A DNA stretch of 30,417 nt from a virus: IMG/VR virus record IMGVR_UViG_3300023242_000392, positions 1 through 30,417 of that record; one strand, written 5' to 3'. Under the pieces are notes generated by a model. That model saw only the letters and a program-made list of their open reading frames with translations. It ran no database searches and was not told the origin of the DNA. Made by a program: the position numbers and the translations under genes. Shown here piece after piece: positions 1 through 5,622 of this stretch (positions are counted from its first letter, which is position 1; each line of letters opens with the position of its first letter).

Positions 1-2
1 AT

Positions 3-410
3 AACCTACCGTTTCGTGTGTACGGTGACACCGAATTTCGCAGTAAATGCGCAACGGAAAGCGTTGAACAGGTGACGTTCTTCAATCGCTTGCGCACGCA
101 ATACCCCGATAGCTGGGGGCTGCTTGCCGTTCACCCGCGCAACGAACAGCAATTACGCGGGGGGCAGTTTGGCAGCATGTCAAAACAGAAAGCCGAGGGA
201 ATGTCCCCCGGCGCGTCTGATATTATTTTGCCCGGACGTGTGACGTTTGTGTGTGAGCTGAAGCGCCGTGACCGCACTAAAAGCACATGGCAGGCGGGGC
301 AGGTCGCATATCTAACAGCAGCGCATCAGGCGGGCGCGTTTGCCTGTGTGGCGCTGGGCTGCGATGCCGCGTGGCAAGCGTTTAACGACTGGCTTGCCAC
401 GCGGGGTTAG
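3..410 (+). CDS. VRR-NUC-type nuclease, 5' end outside window
   Basis: This is a PD-(D/E)XK-type nuclease of the VRR-NUC family, which in phages acts on branched or recombination DNA. Visible motifs, counted from the GTG at 18: a glutamate-glutamine pair near residues 16-17, HPRNE near residue 39, KAEGMSPGASDIILPG near residues 58-73 and CELKR at about 79-83. The D of GASD and the E and K of ELK form the expected catalytic core. The frame is open to the window edge. A GTG at 18 could start it, but no ribosome binding site is seen there, so the gene probably begins upstream. It stops at 410, overlapping the end of the convergent gene on the other strand by four bases. As the only plus-strand gene at this edge, it is probably the last gene of an early recombination operon that may include the ATPase at the right edge. 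The family call is fairly sure; the substrate is not known. Confidence 0.8.
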   Translation, partial: NLPFRVYGDTEFRSKCATESVEQVTFFNRLRTQYPDSWGLLAVHPRNEQQLRGGQFGSMSKQKAEGMSPGASDIILPGRVTFVCELKRRDRTKSTWQAGQVAYLTAAHQAGAFACVALGCDAAWQAFNDWLATRG

Positions 411-580
411 GCAGCCGCCTTGCGTGCAAAGCTGGCCGCACCGCACGCTCGACAGTAATGACCGCCAAAGATTGACGGCTCCCATTCATGGCCCATTGCA
501 GCGCAGTGCCTTTCAAATCCTGCGATTAACTTTCGGATGCGGTTGCTTGTTTCTTCCGGTGTGAGTTCATGTTTCGTCAT
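407..580 (-). CDS. 57-residue protein with CxxC motif
   Basis: Small hypothetical protein beginning MTKHELTPEE. I chose the ATG at 580 because a GGGAG ribosome binding site lies eight bases upstream; the open frame continues further upstream without a comparable site. The C-terminal part has a histidine in GHEW and a YCRACG segment, so a single metal site is possible, but with only one CxxC pair this is not a full zinc finger. It is the last gene of a three-gene minus-strand set (930 to 407) and follows the previous stop by 13 bases. It shares its start MTK and its ribosome binding site with the upstream gene. No function can be assigned. Confidence 0.6.
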   Translation of the reverse strand: MTKHELTPEETSNRIRKLIAGFERHCAAMGHEWEPSIFGGHYCRACGAASFARKAAA

Positions 581-593
581 TGTATTTCTCCCT

Positions 594-770
594 TTACAAA
601 ATAAAATAGGATGTTGGCAATTCGCCAAAGCTGCGAACAATCGACGTATTATAGTAATGTTCGCCGCTAGCTGTTTCAAAAGTTAGCGCGCTCAATACGT
701 CGCCGTTGCTTTGGATCAGGTCTTGGACCGCGTGGGCCAATTCGTCCGGTGTCATTTTAGGTTTTGTCAT
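594..770 (-). CDS. 58-residue hypothetical protein
   Basis: An open frame of 58 codons begins MTKPKMTPDELAHAVQDL and ends SYFIL. The ATG at 770 is preceded by GGGAGAAAGCGACA, a strong ribosome binding site almost identical to that of the next gene. It overlaps the end of the upstream ribbon-helix-helix gene by 14 bases and is followed 13 bases later by the next start, so the three form one transcription unit. The N-terminal half looks helical and the C-terminal half looks like short beta strands. I recognise no family. Its reality rests on the ribosome binding site and the tight packing. Confidence 0.6.
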   Translation of the reverse strand: MTKPKMTPDELAHAVQDLIQSNGDVLSALTFETASGEHYYNTSIVRSFGELPTSYFIL

Positions 771-930
771 TGTCGCTTTCTCCCTTTGAATAATCTTTGA
801 TGATTAACATACGCGTGTATGTTGACGCGCCAACGCCCATAGCTGCAGCGGCGCGTTCCAGTTTTTCGCGATCGTCGTCCGTCATAAGAACGTGCAACCG
901 GTTTGTGAGTTTTTGTTTTGTGTTTTTCAT
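757..930 (-). CDS. Ribbon-helix-helix DNA-binding protein
   Basis: A 57-residue protein from the ATG at 930; a TTG at 954 would add eight residues. The segment NRLHVLMTDDDREKLERAAA, followed by a small helix and STYTRMLIIKDY, has the strand-helix-helix pattern of Arc/MetJ/CopG-type repressors and resembles the N-terminal part of MobC-like proteins. Such proteins bind palindromic operators as dimers and often repress their own promoter. Here a 20-base palindrome (959-978) lies just upstream over the predicted -10 box, so autoregulation, and control of the divergent operon, is a reasonable inference. The start lacks a clear ribosome binding site. The fold assignment is fairly secure; the regulatory role is inferred from position. 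Confidence 0.65.
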   Translation of the reverse strand: MKNTKQKLTNRLHVLMTDDDREKLERAAAAMGVGASTYTRMLIIKDYSKGESDNDKT

Positions 931-958
931 ATGCCATATATACAGCAATGCCAATTAC

Positions 959-978
959 GCGCAACATATATTATGCGC
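959..978. promoter_or_regulatory. Palindromic candidate operator
   Basis: A 20-base inverted repeat with GCGCA and TGCGC ends and an AT centre; 8 of 10 base pairs match. It covers the predicted -10 box of the leftward promoter and lies 11 bases left of the rightward -35 box. Its position suits a site for the ribbon-helix-helix protein encoded immediately downstream on the minus strand. Binding is inferred. Confidence 0.45.
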
Positions 979-995
979 AGAAAAGGTGTTGACAA
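968..995 (-). promoter_or_regulatory. Candidate leftward sigma70-type promoter
   Basis: On the minus strand, TTGTCA (995-990) is separated by 16 bases from TAATAT (973-968). It would give a short leader before the ATG at 930. Its -35 box overlaps that of the rightward promoter, so the two are arranged back to back. Confidence 0.4.
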
Positions 996-1017
996 CGCGG
1001 GGTGGTTGCTAGATAAA
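989..1017 (+). promoter_or_regulatory. Candidate rightward sigma70-type promoter
   Basis: A perfect TTGACA (989-994) is followed after 17 bases by GATAAA (1012-1017). It lies upstream of the plus-strand operon 1221-2822 and is the best promoter match seen in this intergenic stretch. The transcript would have a leader of about 200 bases before the first sizeable gene, which contains the minimal reading frame at 1077. Confidence 0.5.
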
Positions 1018-1076
1018 GGGGATACAAGCAACAGCCTGCACAGATCAGGCTGCCAAACTAAAATAGGGAGAAAGTC

Positions 1077-1179
1077 ATGCGCCTGTAAGTCGGTGCGGTT
1101 GTGCCGGAAAAAAAGGCTGCTAAATCATCTCAACAAACCGCCTCTGTGTGCGGATTACAAAGCCCCCGTTCGATCCTAA
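1077..1179 (+). pseudogene. Possible frameshifted short gene (MRL-stop)
   Basis: A strong ribosome binding site (TAGGGAGAAA, the same consensus used by the phage genes at 580 and 770) precedes ATG CGC CTG TAA, a reading frame of three codons. If one base of the TAA region is skipped, the frame runs on to a stop at 1179 and gives about 33 residues containing KSVRLCRKKRLLNHLNKPP and CADYKAPVRS. This could be a broken small gene, a sequencing error, or a real minimal leader peptide. The rest of 931-1220 holds only the promoters and operator described separately. Confidence 0.3.
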
Positions 1180-1220
1180 AAAGACGGGCGGGGCAACAGT
1201 TAAACAAGGAAACCAAAACA

Positions 1221-1505
1221 ATGACACACCAAGCCTATTTAGAACGTGCAAAGGCAATGCAGCCCGCGCTGCCAGCCGATGACATCGCGCACATTGAACA
1301 GCACGGCAACAACCCGGACGTGACCATGCAACAATATGGCCGCGTTGCAAATATCTACGCCGCGATTGACCGTGCGCGCCCAAAACCACCCGCGGCAGCT
1401 TATGACCATGAGGCCGAACTGCGCAAGGATATGGAATTTCGCCGCGATATGGTCGAAACCGGAAACGGCCTTTATGAACCGTTAAGCTGGGGGGTGTTGG
1501 TATGA
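1221..1505 (+). CDS. 94-residue hypothetical phage protein
   Basis: I chose the ATG at 1221 because an AAGGA lies about ten bases upstream; the frame continues upstream to other starts without such a site. The protein (MTHQAYLERAKAMQPALPAD...) is mostly helical and charged, with a proline-alanine linker near residues 53-60 (RPKPPAAAY) and a hydrophobic end. No family is recognised. It is the first sizeable gene of the rightward operon, and its stop overlaps the next start by four bases (ATGA), which implies coupled translation. The operon also carries nucleotide-metabolism-like genes, so an early-phase role is possible, but nothing in the sequence shows it. Confidence 0.6.
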   Translation: MTHQAYLERAKAMQPALPADDIAHIEQHGNNPDVTMQQYGRVANIYAAIDRARPKPPAAAYDHEAELRKDMEFRRDMVETGNGLYEPLSWGVLV

Positions 1506-1690
1506 CTATCTTCGTTTCAATTCACAACATCAAAAAGGCTGTGGGAAGGACTCACGCGCAACTCGATTTTGATTCTGTTGACGTGTTTGCTAAAGACGAT
1601 ACAAGATTTCAAATGTATTTGCCCCATGGCACAGGCCCAGCCGTAGCCGATGCAATCAACGCCGCAATCAAGCCAAAGGAAGCCGAATGA
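1502..1690 (+). CDS. 62-residue hypothetical protein
   Basis: Begins MTIFVSIHNIKKAVGRTHAQLDF. It overlaps both the gene before and the gene after by ATGA, so it is almost certainly translated as part of the operon. The predicted structure is beta-strand rich: the segments FVSIHNI, AQLDFDSVDVF and RFQMYLP alternate hydrophobic and polar residues. A short C-terminal helix follows (VADAINAAI). It could be a small beta-barrel or sheet protein. I recognise no family and see no catalytic motif. Confidence 0.6.
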   Translation: MTIFVSIHNIKKAVGRTHAQLDFDSVDVFAKDDTRFQMYLPHGTGPAVADAINAAIKPKEAE

Positions 1691-1791
1691 CCCTATATCA
1701 CGCAACCATAGCCGCCGCTGTGTTCCTCGCAGCATACCTTGCCGTTGTTATGCCTTATGTGGCCTACCTATACGCAACGGGGGCCGTGTGA
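1687..1791 (+). CDS. 34-residue membrane peptide
   Basis: A short frame that starts by ATGA overlap with the previous stop and ends in TGATG, sharing a base with the next start. The peptide is almost wholly hydrophobic (IAAAVFLAAYLAVVMPYVAYL), enough for one membrane-spanning helix, with a short N-terminal MTLYH and the C-terminal tail YATGAV. The double overlap is the main reason to call it a gene. Single-helix peptides of this size occur in phage early operons and can target host membrane proteins, but no specific role is visible. Confidence 0.55.
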   Translation: MTLYHATIAAAVFLAAYLAVVMPYVAYLYATGAV

Positions 1792-2117
1792 TGGATATGC
1801 AAGAAATCGCATCGATTATACTTAAATCAATGCTTGGAAGAACTTTGACAAAGGGGTCAATGGTTGCCGCAGACGCCATACTCGCCGCCCTGCCCGACAT
1901 GATTGCGCCGCTGGTGTGGGAGTACAACGAATTGCGGGCGGAGTTGACGTCTGGCGCATACTGCATCGCACTGGATGGACCAGACCCTACACTTTTCATT
2001 GCTTGGGTAGAAGATGGCTTACCTTTCATGTTCATTTGTGACGCCAAAGCCGCAGCCGACGCCCTCAACCTCGCCGCTATTATGGCAGCGTTTAACCAAC
2101 CAAAGGAACCAACATGA
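1791..2117 (+). CDS. 108-residue hypothetical phage protein
   Basis: The ATG at 1791 overlaps the TGA of the membrane peptide; the open frame extends upstream but this coupled start is preferred. The protein MDMQEIASIILKSMLGR... has an N-terminal helix pair (about residues 1-45), then alternating strands around AYCIALDGPDPTLFIAWVED and FMFICDAKAAADALNLAAI. The ADALNLAAI helix resembles the C-terminal helix of small phage proteins of unknown function. Its stop overlaps the next start (ATGA). No catalytic residues stand out. Confidence 0.6.
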   Translation: MDMQEIASIILKSMLGRTLTKGSMVAADAILAALPDMIAPLVWEYNELRAELTSGAYCIALDGPDPTLFIAWVEDGLPFMFICDAKAAADALNLAAIMAAFNQPKEPT

Positions 2118-2548
2118 AAGACGCTTGGAATGCCAGCGCCAATGACGTTAAAACTGCGTCAATACTGGCAAGCGCATCACAACCTGACAGCAACCCAAAA
2201 ACCGCGCTTGGTCAGGCAAAGCCAAGGTTAAGCGACACCCCTACTGAAAGCATAAAACAGCTTGGCCTTGTTCATTCAATGGGCGCGGCCAAGTATGGCG
2301 CATTTAACTGGCGCGAACACAACGTCTCTGCGACAGTTTACTATGATGCGGCAATGCGTCACCTTATGGCATATTTTGACGGGCAAGACTTAGACCCAGA
2401 AAGCGGATTTCCCCACCTTGCGCACGTCATGGCTTGTGCCAGCATTTTAATTGACGCAAAGAAAAATGAAACCCTTAACGATAATAGGCCAAAAAATGAA
2501 ACTGGTAGTATTAGAAAGCCCTTATGCGGGCAACGTCGCGGACAATGA
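2114..2548 (+). CDS. dATP/dGTP diphosphohydrolase-type protein (DUF5664)
   Basis: A 144-residue protein whose centre matches the DUF5664 family, named for an N-terminal domain of dATP/dGTP diphosphohydrolases. The key stretch is SMGAAKYGAFNWREH (about residues 55-69), then a YDAAMRHL helix, DGQDLDPESG and HLAHVMACASIL. The Asn-Trp-Arg, the His of RHL, the Asp/Glu pair of DPESG and the two His of HLAH are the conserved positions I recognise. Family members probably hydrolyse purine deoxynucleotides. Some phages with related enzymes (MazZ, DatZ) use them to make 2-aminoadenine DNA, but no PurZ-like gene is present in this window. The first 45 residues are a low-complexity leader. Its end overlaps the next gene by 53 bases. 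Confidence 0.7.
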   Translation: MKDAWNASANDVKTASILASASQPDSNPKTALGQAKPRLSDTPTESIKQLGLVHSMGAAKYGAFNWREHNVSATVYYDAAMRHLMAYFDGQDLDPESGFPHLAHVMACASILIDAKKNETLNDNRPKNETGSIRKPLCGQRRGQ

Positions 2549-2822
2549 AACCTATGCGCGGGCGTGCGTGCGTGACAGCCTGGAACGTGGCGAAGCGCCT
2601 ATTGCGTCGCACTTGCTTTACACGCAGCCCGGCGTTCTTGACGACACCGACCCGGTCGAAAGAGCGAAAGGCATCGCGTCTGGGCTGGCATGGTTAAAGA
2701 AAGCCGATGCGTCCGTGTTCTACGTTGATCGCGGCATCAGCGACGGAATGCTGCAAGGCATGTTAGACGCGCAAGAATGGGGCGTGCCGATCAAGCTGCG
2801 CAGACTTAAAACCAAACCGTAA
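2496..2822 (+). CDS. DUF7768-like protein, deoxyribosyltransferase-like fold
   Basis: From the ATG at 2496 the protein is 108 residues, starting MKLVVLESPYAGNVADNETYAR. I chose this start because the family core begins directly with a strand of type VVLESPYAG; starts at 2451 or 2466 would add 10-15 residues. The pattern SPYAG, NxxYARACxRDS, GEAPIASHLLYT, GVLDD, ERxKGIxxGLAWLKKAD, FYVDRGISDGM and A-x6-PIKLRRL is typical of a small family with a Rossmann-like fold akin to nucleoside 2-deoxyribosyltransferases. Together with the preceding diphosphohydrolase-like gene it suggests nucleotide handling early in infection. The exact reaction is unknown. It is the last gene of the rightward operon and stops 17 bases before the convergent gene. 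Confidence 0.65.
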   Translation: MKLVVLESPYAGNVADNETYARACVRDSLERGEAPIASHLLYTQPGVLDDTDPVERAKGIASGLAWLKKADASVFYVDRGISDGMLQGMLDAQEWGVPIKLRRLKTKP

Positions 2823-2839
2823 ATCGACCGTCTTGCAAC

Positions 2840-3991
2840 TTAAAGACGTAGGTTTATTTCCTTGAACCTACCTCTGGTTTTTGTGTCAAAAGACGCGCCA
2901 TAAATTCCACTTGTATCAACAAATTGCATTTCCTCCTCGAATTGCGTTGTTGATACAATTGAAGGTAACTGCGTCCAGTGCATACCGCCAAAAGTGTCAG
3001 ATTTTGAAGAATGCAAGTGACCCGTATACATAAAATGAAAATCACTTAATCCGTAAAGTTCCCTAAACGTGTGCTGTATGCTTGCAGCCAGCGCCATAGG
3101 CTTTTGCCCGTGACCGTGGTGTGACGATATAAATACCCGACCACGCTGAAAGATGCTAACGTGGCTTTCTTGAGTTTCAATTTTCACGCGCGAATTGTTG
3201 TCGTATCGCATCTGCAACGCCATTAAAATAGGCTGTGGAATGTTTGGGTCGTGATTGCCTGGGTTTGACTGATATATGACTTCGTTGTGCGTGGTAAGTG
3301 CCATTTCAATTTGCCAAACTGCGGTTTCCAGTGACAAAAGCAAATTGCTGCCGTGCGTGCCTTCAACTTTTAGCTTGTGACCGCTTTTAACGGTCACGTC
3401 CCTGTCGTCGTTGGCGTGCAATCTGTCTCCATTATCAAGGATAATTGCGGTATCCGCCGGGGACAAGCTGCCGTGCAGTTCGCTAAACCCTGATTTGACA
3501 CGATCAACCGCTATTTCTCGGTTGTAGGCTCTGTGGCCCTGACCGGCGGGCATGGTCGCGCCTAGATGCCAGTCAGAATTGGCAAACAAATTAACCACAT
3601 CTTCACGCGGTCTTGATCCCATAATAATTTTGGGAATTGCAATTACGCCGCTAAGTGTATCCGCAATCTTAGCCGCTACGCTTTCCGGCGATGCCGTTTC
3701 ATCTGCCGGCGCAGCCCAACGCGTGGTGCCTGTCTTGTTGCCGGTGGCCGGGTCATAGTTGTGTATCCATCCGCCCTTTGCCTCGACGCCGTTAAGCCCC
3801 GCGCCCTGCATGGCGGATCGCGCGCCGTCTGACAGGTGAAACCCCCGCGACTTAGCAACGCTTAGACGGTTTGTAAACGTGTTAGGATGGATGCCTAGCT
3901 CTTTCGCGGCAAGGTTTCCTTTGCCGTTATTGCGGGCATATGCGTCAACGGCTTCAATTGCGAGCTTGTCGCTTAGTGGGGGTGTGGGCAT
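2840..3991 (-). CDS. Metallophosphoesterase with N-terminal helix-turn-helix
   Basis: A 383-residue protein. Residues 10-50 (AVDAYARNNGKGNLAAKELG, then HPNTFTNRLSVAKSRG) look like a Fis- or resolvase-type helix-turn-helix. The rest is a calcineurin-like metallophosphoesterase with all the expected metal ligands: D140 and H142 (SDWHLG), D186 and D189 (DNGD), N246, H247 and D248 (PGNHD), H291-H294 (SHHGHG) and H325-H327 (TGHLH). Related phage enzymes hydrolyse phosphodiester or phosphomonoester bonds in nucleic acids or nucleotides. The helix-turn-helix suggests that it acts on DNA. It is the last gene of the late leftward operon, after the lysis cassette, and has an AAAGG ribosome binding site. 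Substrate unknown. Confidence 0.85.
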   Translation of the reverse strand: MPTPPLSDKLAIEAVDAYARNNGKGNLAAKELGIHPNTFTNRLSVAKSRGFHLSDGARSAMQGAGLNGVEAKGGWIHNYDPATGNKTGTTRWAAPADETASPESVAAKIADTLSGVIAIPKIIMGSRPREDVVNLFANSDWHLGATMPAGQGHRAYNREIAVDRVKSGFSELHGSLSPADTAIILDNGDRLHANDDRDVTVKSGHKLKVEGTHGSNLLLSLETAVWQIEMALTTHNEVIYQSNPGNHDPNIPQPILMALQMRYDNNSRVKIETQESHVSIFQRGRVFISSHHGHGQKPMALAASIQHTFRELYGLSDFHFMYTGHLHSSKSDTFGGMHWTQLPSIVSTTQFEEEMQFVDTSGIYGASFDTKTRGRFKEINLRL

Positions 3992-4029
3992 GGTTCAACC
4001 TTTTATTTATTGCGTGTGCAGATTAAACC

Positions 4030-4257
4030 CTATTTACACCACGCTTGCAACTGATCCAACAATACGTTAAGCGCCCGCCTTGATTGTGGGCCGCCGTCAA
4101 CCAGTGCGCCTTGGGCTGCATCAACGCGACTTTGCGCTGTTGCTTCGCATCCAGCCCTATCGTTTGGCGTGGTCGCGCAGGCTGTCATTAACATCAGCGC
4201 AAGACAGATCGCGGCGTGTCGCATCCTCAATGCGCTTTTTTGTTGCAATATATTCAT
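4030..4257 (-). CDS. Outer-membrane spanin lipoprotein (Rz1-like)
   Basis: The frame contains a lipoprotein signal: hydrophobic AAICLALMLMTAC with the modified cysteine following MTA. Translation could begin at 4257 (GGA eight bases upstream; 26-residue signal) or at 4224 (MRHAAI, GAGG directly adjacent). The mature part is about 49 residues, with further cysteines that could form disulfides. It overlaps the end of the inner-membrane spanin gene in another frame, the classic Rz/Rz1 arrangement. O-spanins sit in the outer membrane and, joined to the i-spanin across the periplasm, disrupt the outer membrane in the last step of lysis. Unlike lambda Rz1 it is not proline-rich. Confidence 0.75.
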   Translation of the reverse strand: MNILQQKSALRMRHAAICLALMLMTACATTPNDRAGCEATAQSRVDAAQGALVDGGPQSRRALNVLLDQLQAWCK

Positions 4258-4363
4258 TGAGTTCGTCCACTTCCGTTTCGTTTCGTTGATTGCTTTTGCC
4301 CTTGAAAAACGCAAAAGCCACGCCCGCGATAAAAACCGCAATTCCAATAAGTGCCTCGATCAT
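4157..4363 (-). CDS. Inner-membrane spanin (Rz-like)
   Basis: From the ATG at 4363 (AAAGG seven bases upstream) the protein is 68 residues. Residues 2-20 (IEALIGIAVFIAGVAFAFF) form one membrane helix, followed by a charged, probably coiled-coil periplasmic part (NQRNETEVDELNEYIATKKRIEDATRRD) and a tail with one cysteine. This is the form of an i-spanin, though short. It overlaps the holin-like gene upstream by four bases and the Rz1-like gene downstream by about 100. The topology and the embedded lipoprotein gene support the call; sequence similarity to lambda Rz is not evident. Confidence 0.7.
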   Translation of the reverse strand: MIEALIGIAVFIAGVAFAFFKGKSNQRNETEVDELNEYIATKKRIEDATRRDLSCADVNDSLRDHAKR

Positions 4364-4551
4364 GTCTTTGCCTTTCTGTTGCGCCATTTATCAAACGCGA
4401 AATAACCTTCCGAGATAGCAAGCGCGGTGACTGCTACAATATCCGCGTTCTCGTAGAACACGGCGGCTGTGCCCTCGGTGGCAATCCCTGCCGACACGGC
4501 GGCAAGAGCGCCAAGCCGCAAGACTGTGCGGGCGATGAGTGCGTAATTCAT
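4360..4551 (-). CDS. Putative holin, two membrane helices
   Basis: A 63-residue protein from the ATG at 4551 (MNYALIARTVLRLG). Two hydrophobic segments, about residues 5-25 and 38-56, are joined by a short loop TEGTAAVFYENAD, and the C-terminus is strongly basic (KWRNRKAKT), as is common in class II holins. The start overlaps the endolysin stop by four bases and the stop overlaps the spanin start by four. Holins form inner-membrane holes or pinholes that time lysis. The call rests on topology and position, because holins share little sequence. Confidence 0.55.
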   Translation of the reverse strand: MNYALIARTVLRLGALAAVSAGIATEGTAAVFYENADIVAVTALAISEGYFAFDKWRNRKAKT

Positions 4552-5102
4552 TTGAAACCTTTCCATGCGGCAAAGAACGCCGCGATTGCAGCCCAGAACC
4601 CGCCAACGGGGGCTGCTGTGGGCTTTGGTGTGGCCTTTGCGGTAGCGGGTCGCAAAAACAGTTTGCGTTCATCAGCGCGGCGATTTTTAAGCCCTTGAGA
4701 CACAACCTTACGCCCGCCCTTGGTTTCTTTGTTCCATAGCAGGATGGATGCCGCAGACCGCGCCTTGTCGCCATTGTTAAAGTGACGCAGCGCAGACGAA
4801 TTTGCAAACCCGGTTGGGCCTATGTTGTAAGCAAGTGACAGGAACGCCGCACGCTCGTTGTCATTTATTGTTGCCGTAATTAGCGGATCCACTTTTGCCG
4901 CGAATTTAACCAGCGCCTTTTCTAGATACCATTCGGCTTCGGGCTGTGTGATCGTCATACCCATGCGCGGGACAATCCCCACGCCAGCCCGTGCAGTTGT
5001 GCCATAACCAATCGTCAACACCCCCGCGCTGCAAAGGTATGTGGAAAGGCAAAGCCCCTCCCATCGCTTGATAATTTCTGTCGCTTGCTGTGGAATGCCC
5101 AT
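4548..5102 (-). CDS. Endolysin, GH24 lysozyme with catalytic Cys variant
   Basis: A 184-residue muramidase from the ATG at 5102, which has GAGGGA just upstream; an in-frame TTG four codons earlier overlaps that site and is not used. The N-terminus matches phage T4/P22-type lysozymes: E15 in WEG, then C24, then T30 in VLTIGYGTT. This gives the E-8-(D/C)-5-T catalytic spacing with Cys in place of Asp. NERAAFLSLAYNIGPTGF and GLKNRRADERKLF are further conserved parts. The last 30 residues are a proline-alanine linker and a hydrophobic, aromatic helix (GGFWAAIAAFFAAW), which may hold the enzyme at the membrane. No N-terminal signal-anchor is seen, so release should depend on a holin. Confidence 0.88.
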   Translation of the reverse strand: MGIPQQATEIIKRWEGLCLSTYLCSAGVLTIGYGTTARAGVGIVPRMGMTITQPEAEWYLEKALVKFAAKVDPLITATINDNERAAFLSLAYNIGPTGFANSSALRHFNNGDKARSAASILLWNKETKGGRKVVSQGLKNRRADERKLFLRPATAKATPKPTAAPVGGFWAAIAAFFAAWKGFK

Positions 5103-5110
5103 CGGTTCCC

Positions 5111-5341
5111 TCAATTCTTAATACTGCGCAGGATCGCCTTGATGTCCGCGCTGATTTCATCAAGCCGCGTATCCATGCGGTCGCGGCTGTCTTTGGCGGA
5201 TTGCAAATCTTCTTTGCGCTGTGTCCAAAGTCGCTTGATGTCCGCCGCGTTTGCAATGCCGCGCGCCTCAAGCCTTACAAACCAAACAACAACACCGACG
5301 CAAGCCGCGATTACTGCCCAAAATTCACGAATAACGTCCAT
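5111..5341 (-). CDS. Membrane-anchored coiled-coil protein of the lysis region
   Basis: A 76-residue protein from the ATG at 5341, whose first base overlaps the preceding stop (TAATG). Residues 4-22 (IREFWAVIAACVGVVVWFV) are a membrane helix. The remaining 50 residues are charged with a heptad-like pattern (DIKRLWTQRKEDLQSAKDSR, then DRLDEISADIKAILRSI), so they probably form a coiled coil. The form resembles holin-associated or spanin-like proteins, and the position just before the endolysin supports a lysis role. It could instead be a second holin or an antiholin; the sequence does not decide. Confidence 0.5.
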   Translation of the reverse strand: MDVIREFWAVIAACVGVVVWFVRLEARGIANAADIKRLWTQRKEDLQSAKDSRDRMDTRLDEISADIKAILRSIKN

Positions 5342-5622
5342 TAGATGCCTGCTTTCAAGAGTGTTTTTTTCGCGGCTTCGACCTCCGCAGCCCATGCACT
5401 TGCGCAATGATTTGGCGTAAACCAAAACACGCGGTCAATCATGTTGCGGCGCTTGGCCCATTTTGCGTTTGTCTTGCCGTCGATGTAGGCCCGTGCGCTT
5501 GTCGTCTGGTGCGTTGACCCGCCAAACACAGCCGCGTTGATAACCCGACTGCCCGACGAAATAAGCATTTCAGCAAATCGGGCTAGGATATATAACGGGC
5601 GTGATAGGCGGGCGTTAATCAT
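5341..5622 (-). CDS. 93-residue phage protein of the lysis region
   Basis: Starts by ATGA overlap with the fibre-region gene upstream and ends overlapping the next gene. The segment VINAAVFGGSTHQTTSARAY, then an aromatic stretch (RVFWFTPNHCASAW) and a final helix (EVEAAKKTLL), is a pattern I know from small conserved proteins beside phage lysis genes, including the TSARAY and HC elements. Its biochemical role is unknown. The N-terminal third is amphipathic rather than clearly membrane-spanning. Confidence 0.55.
   Translation of the reverse strand: MINARLSRPLYILARFAEMLISSGSRVINAAVFGGSTHQTTSARAYIDGKTNAKWAKRRNMIDRVFWFTPNHCASAWAAEVEAAKKTLLKAGI

Noticed and set aside
2829-2848. CGTCTT/AAGACG inverted repeat at the convergent gene junction
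   Set aside because: It is only six pairs with no T-run, so too weak to call a terminator, although the place between convergent operons is suitable.
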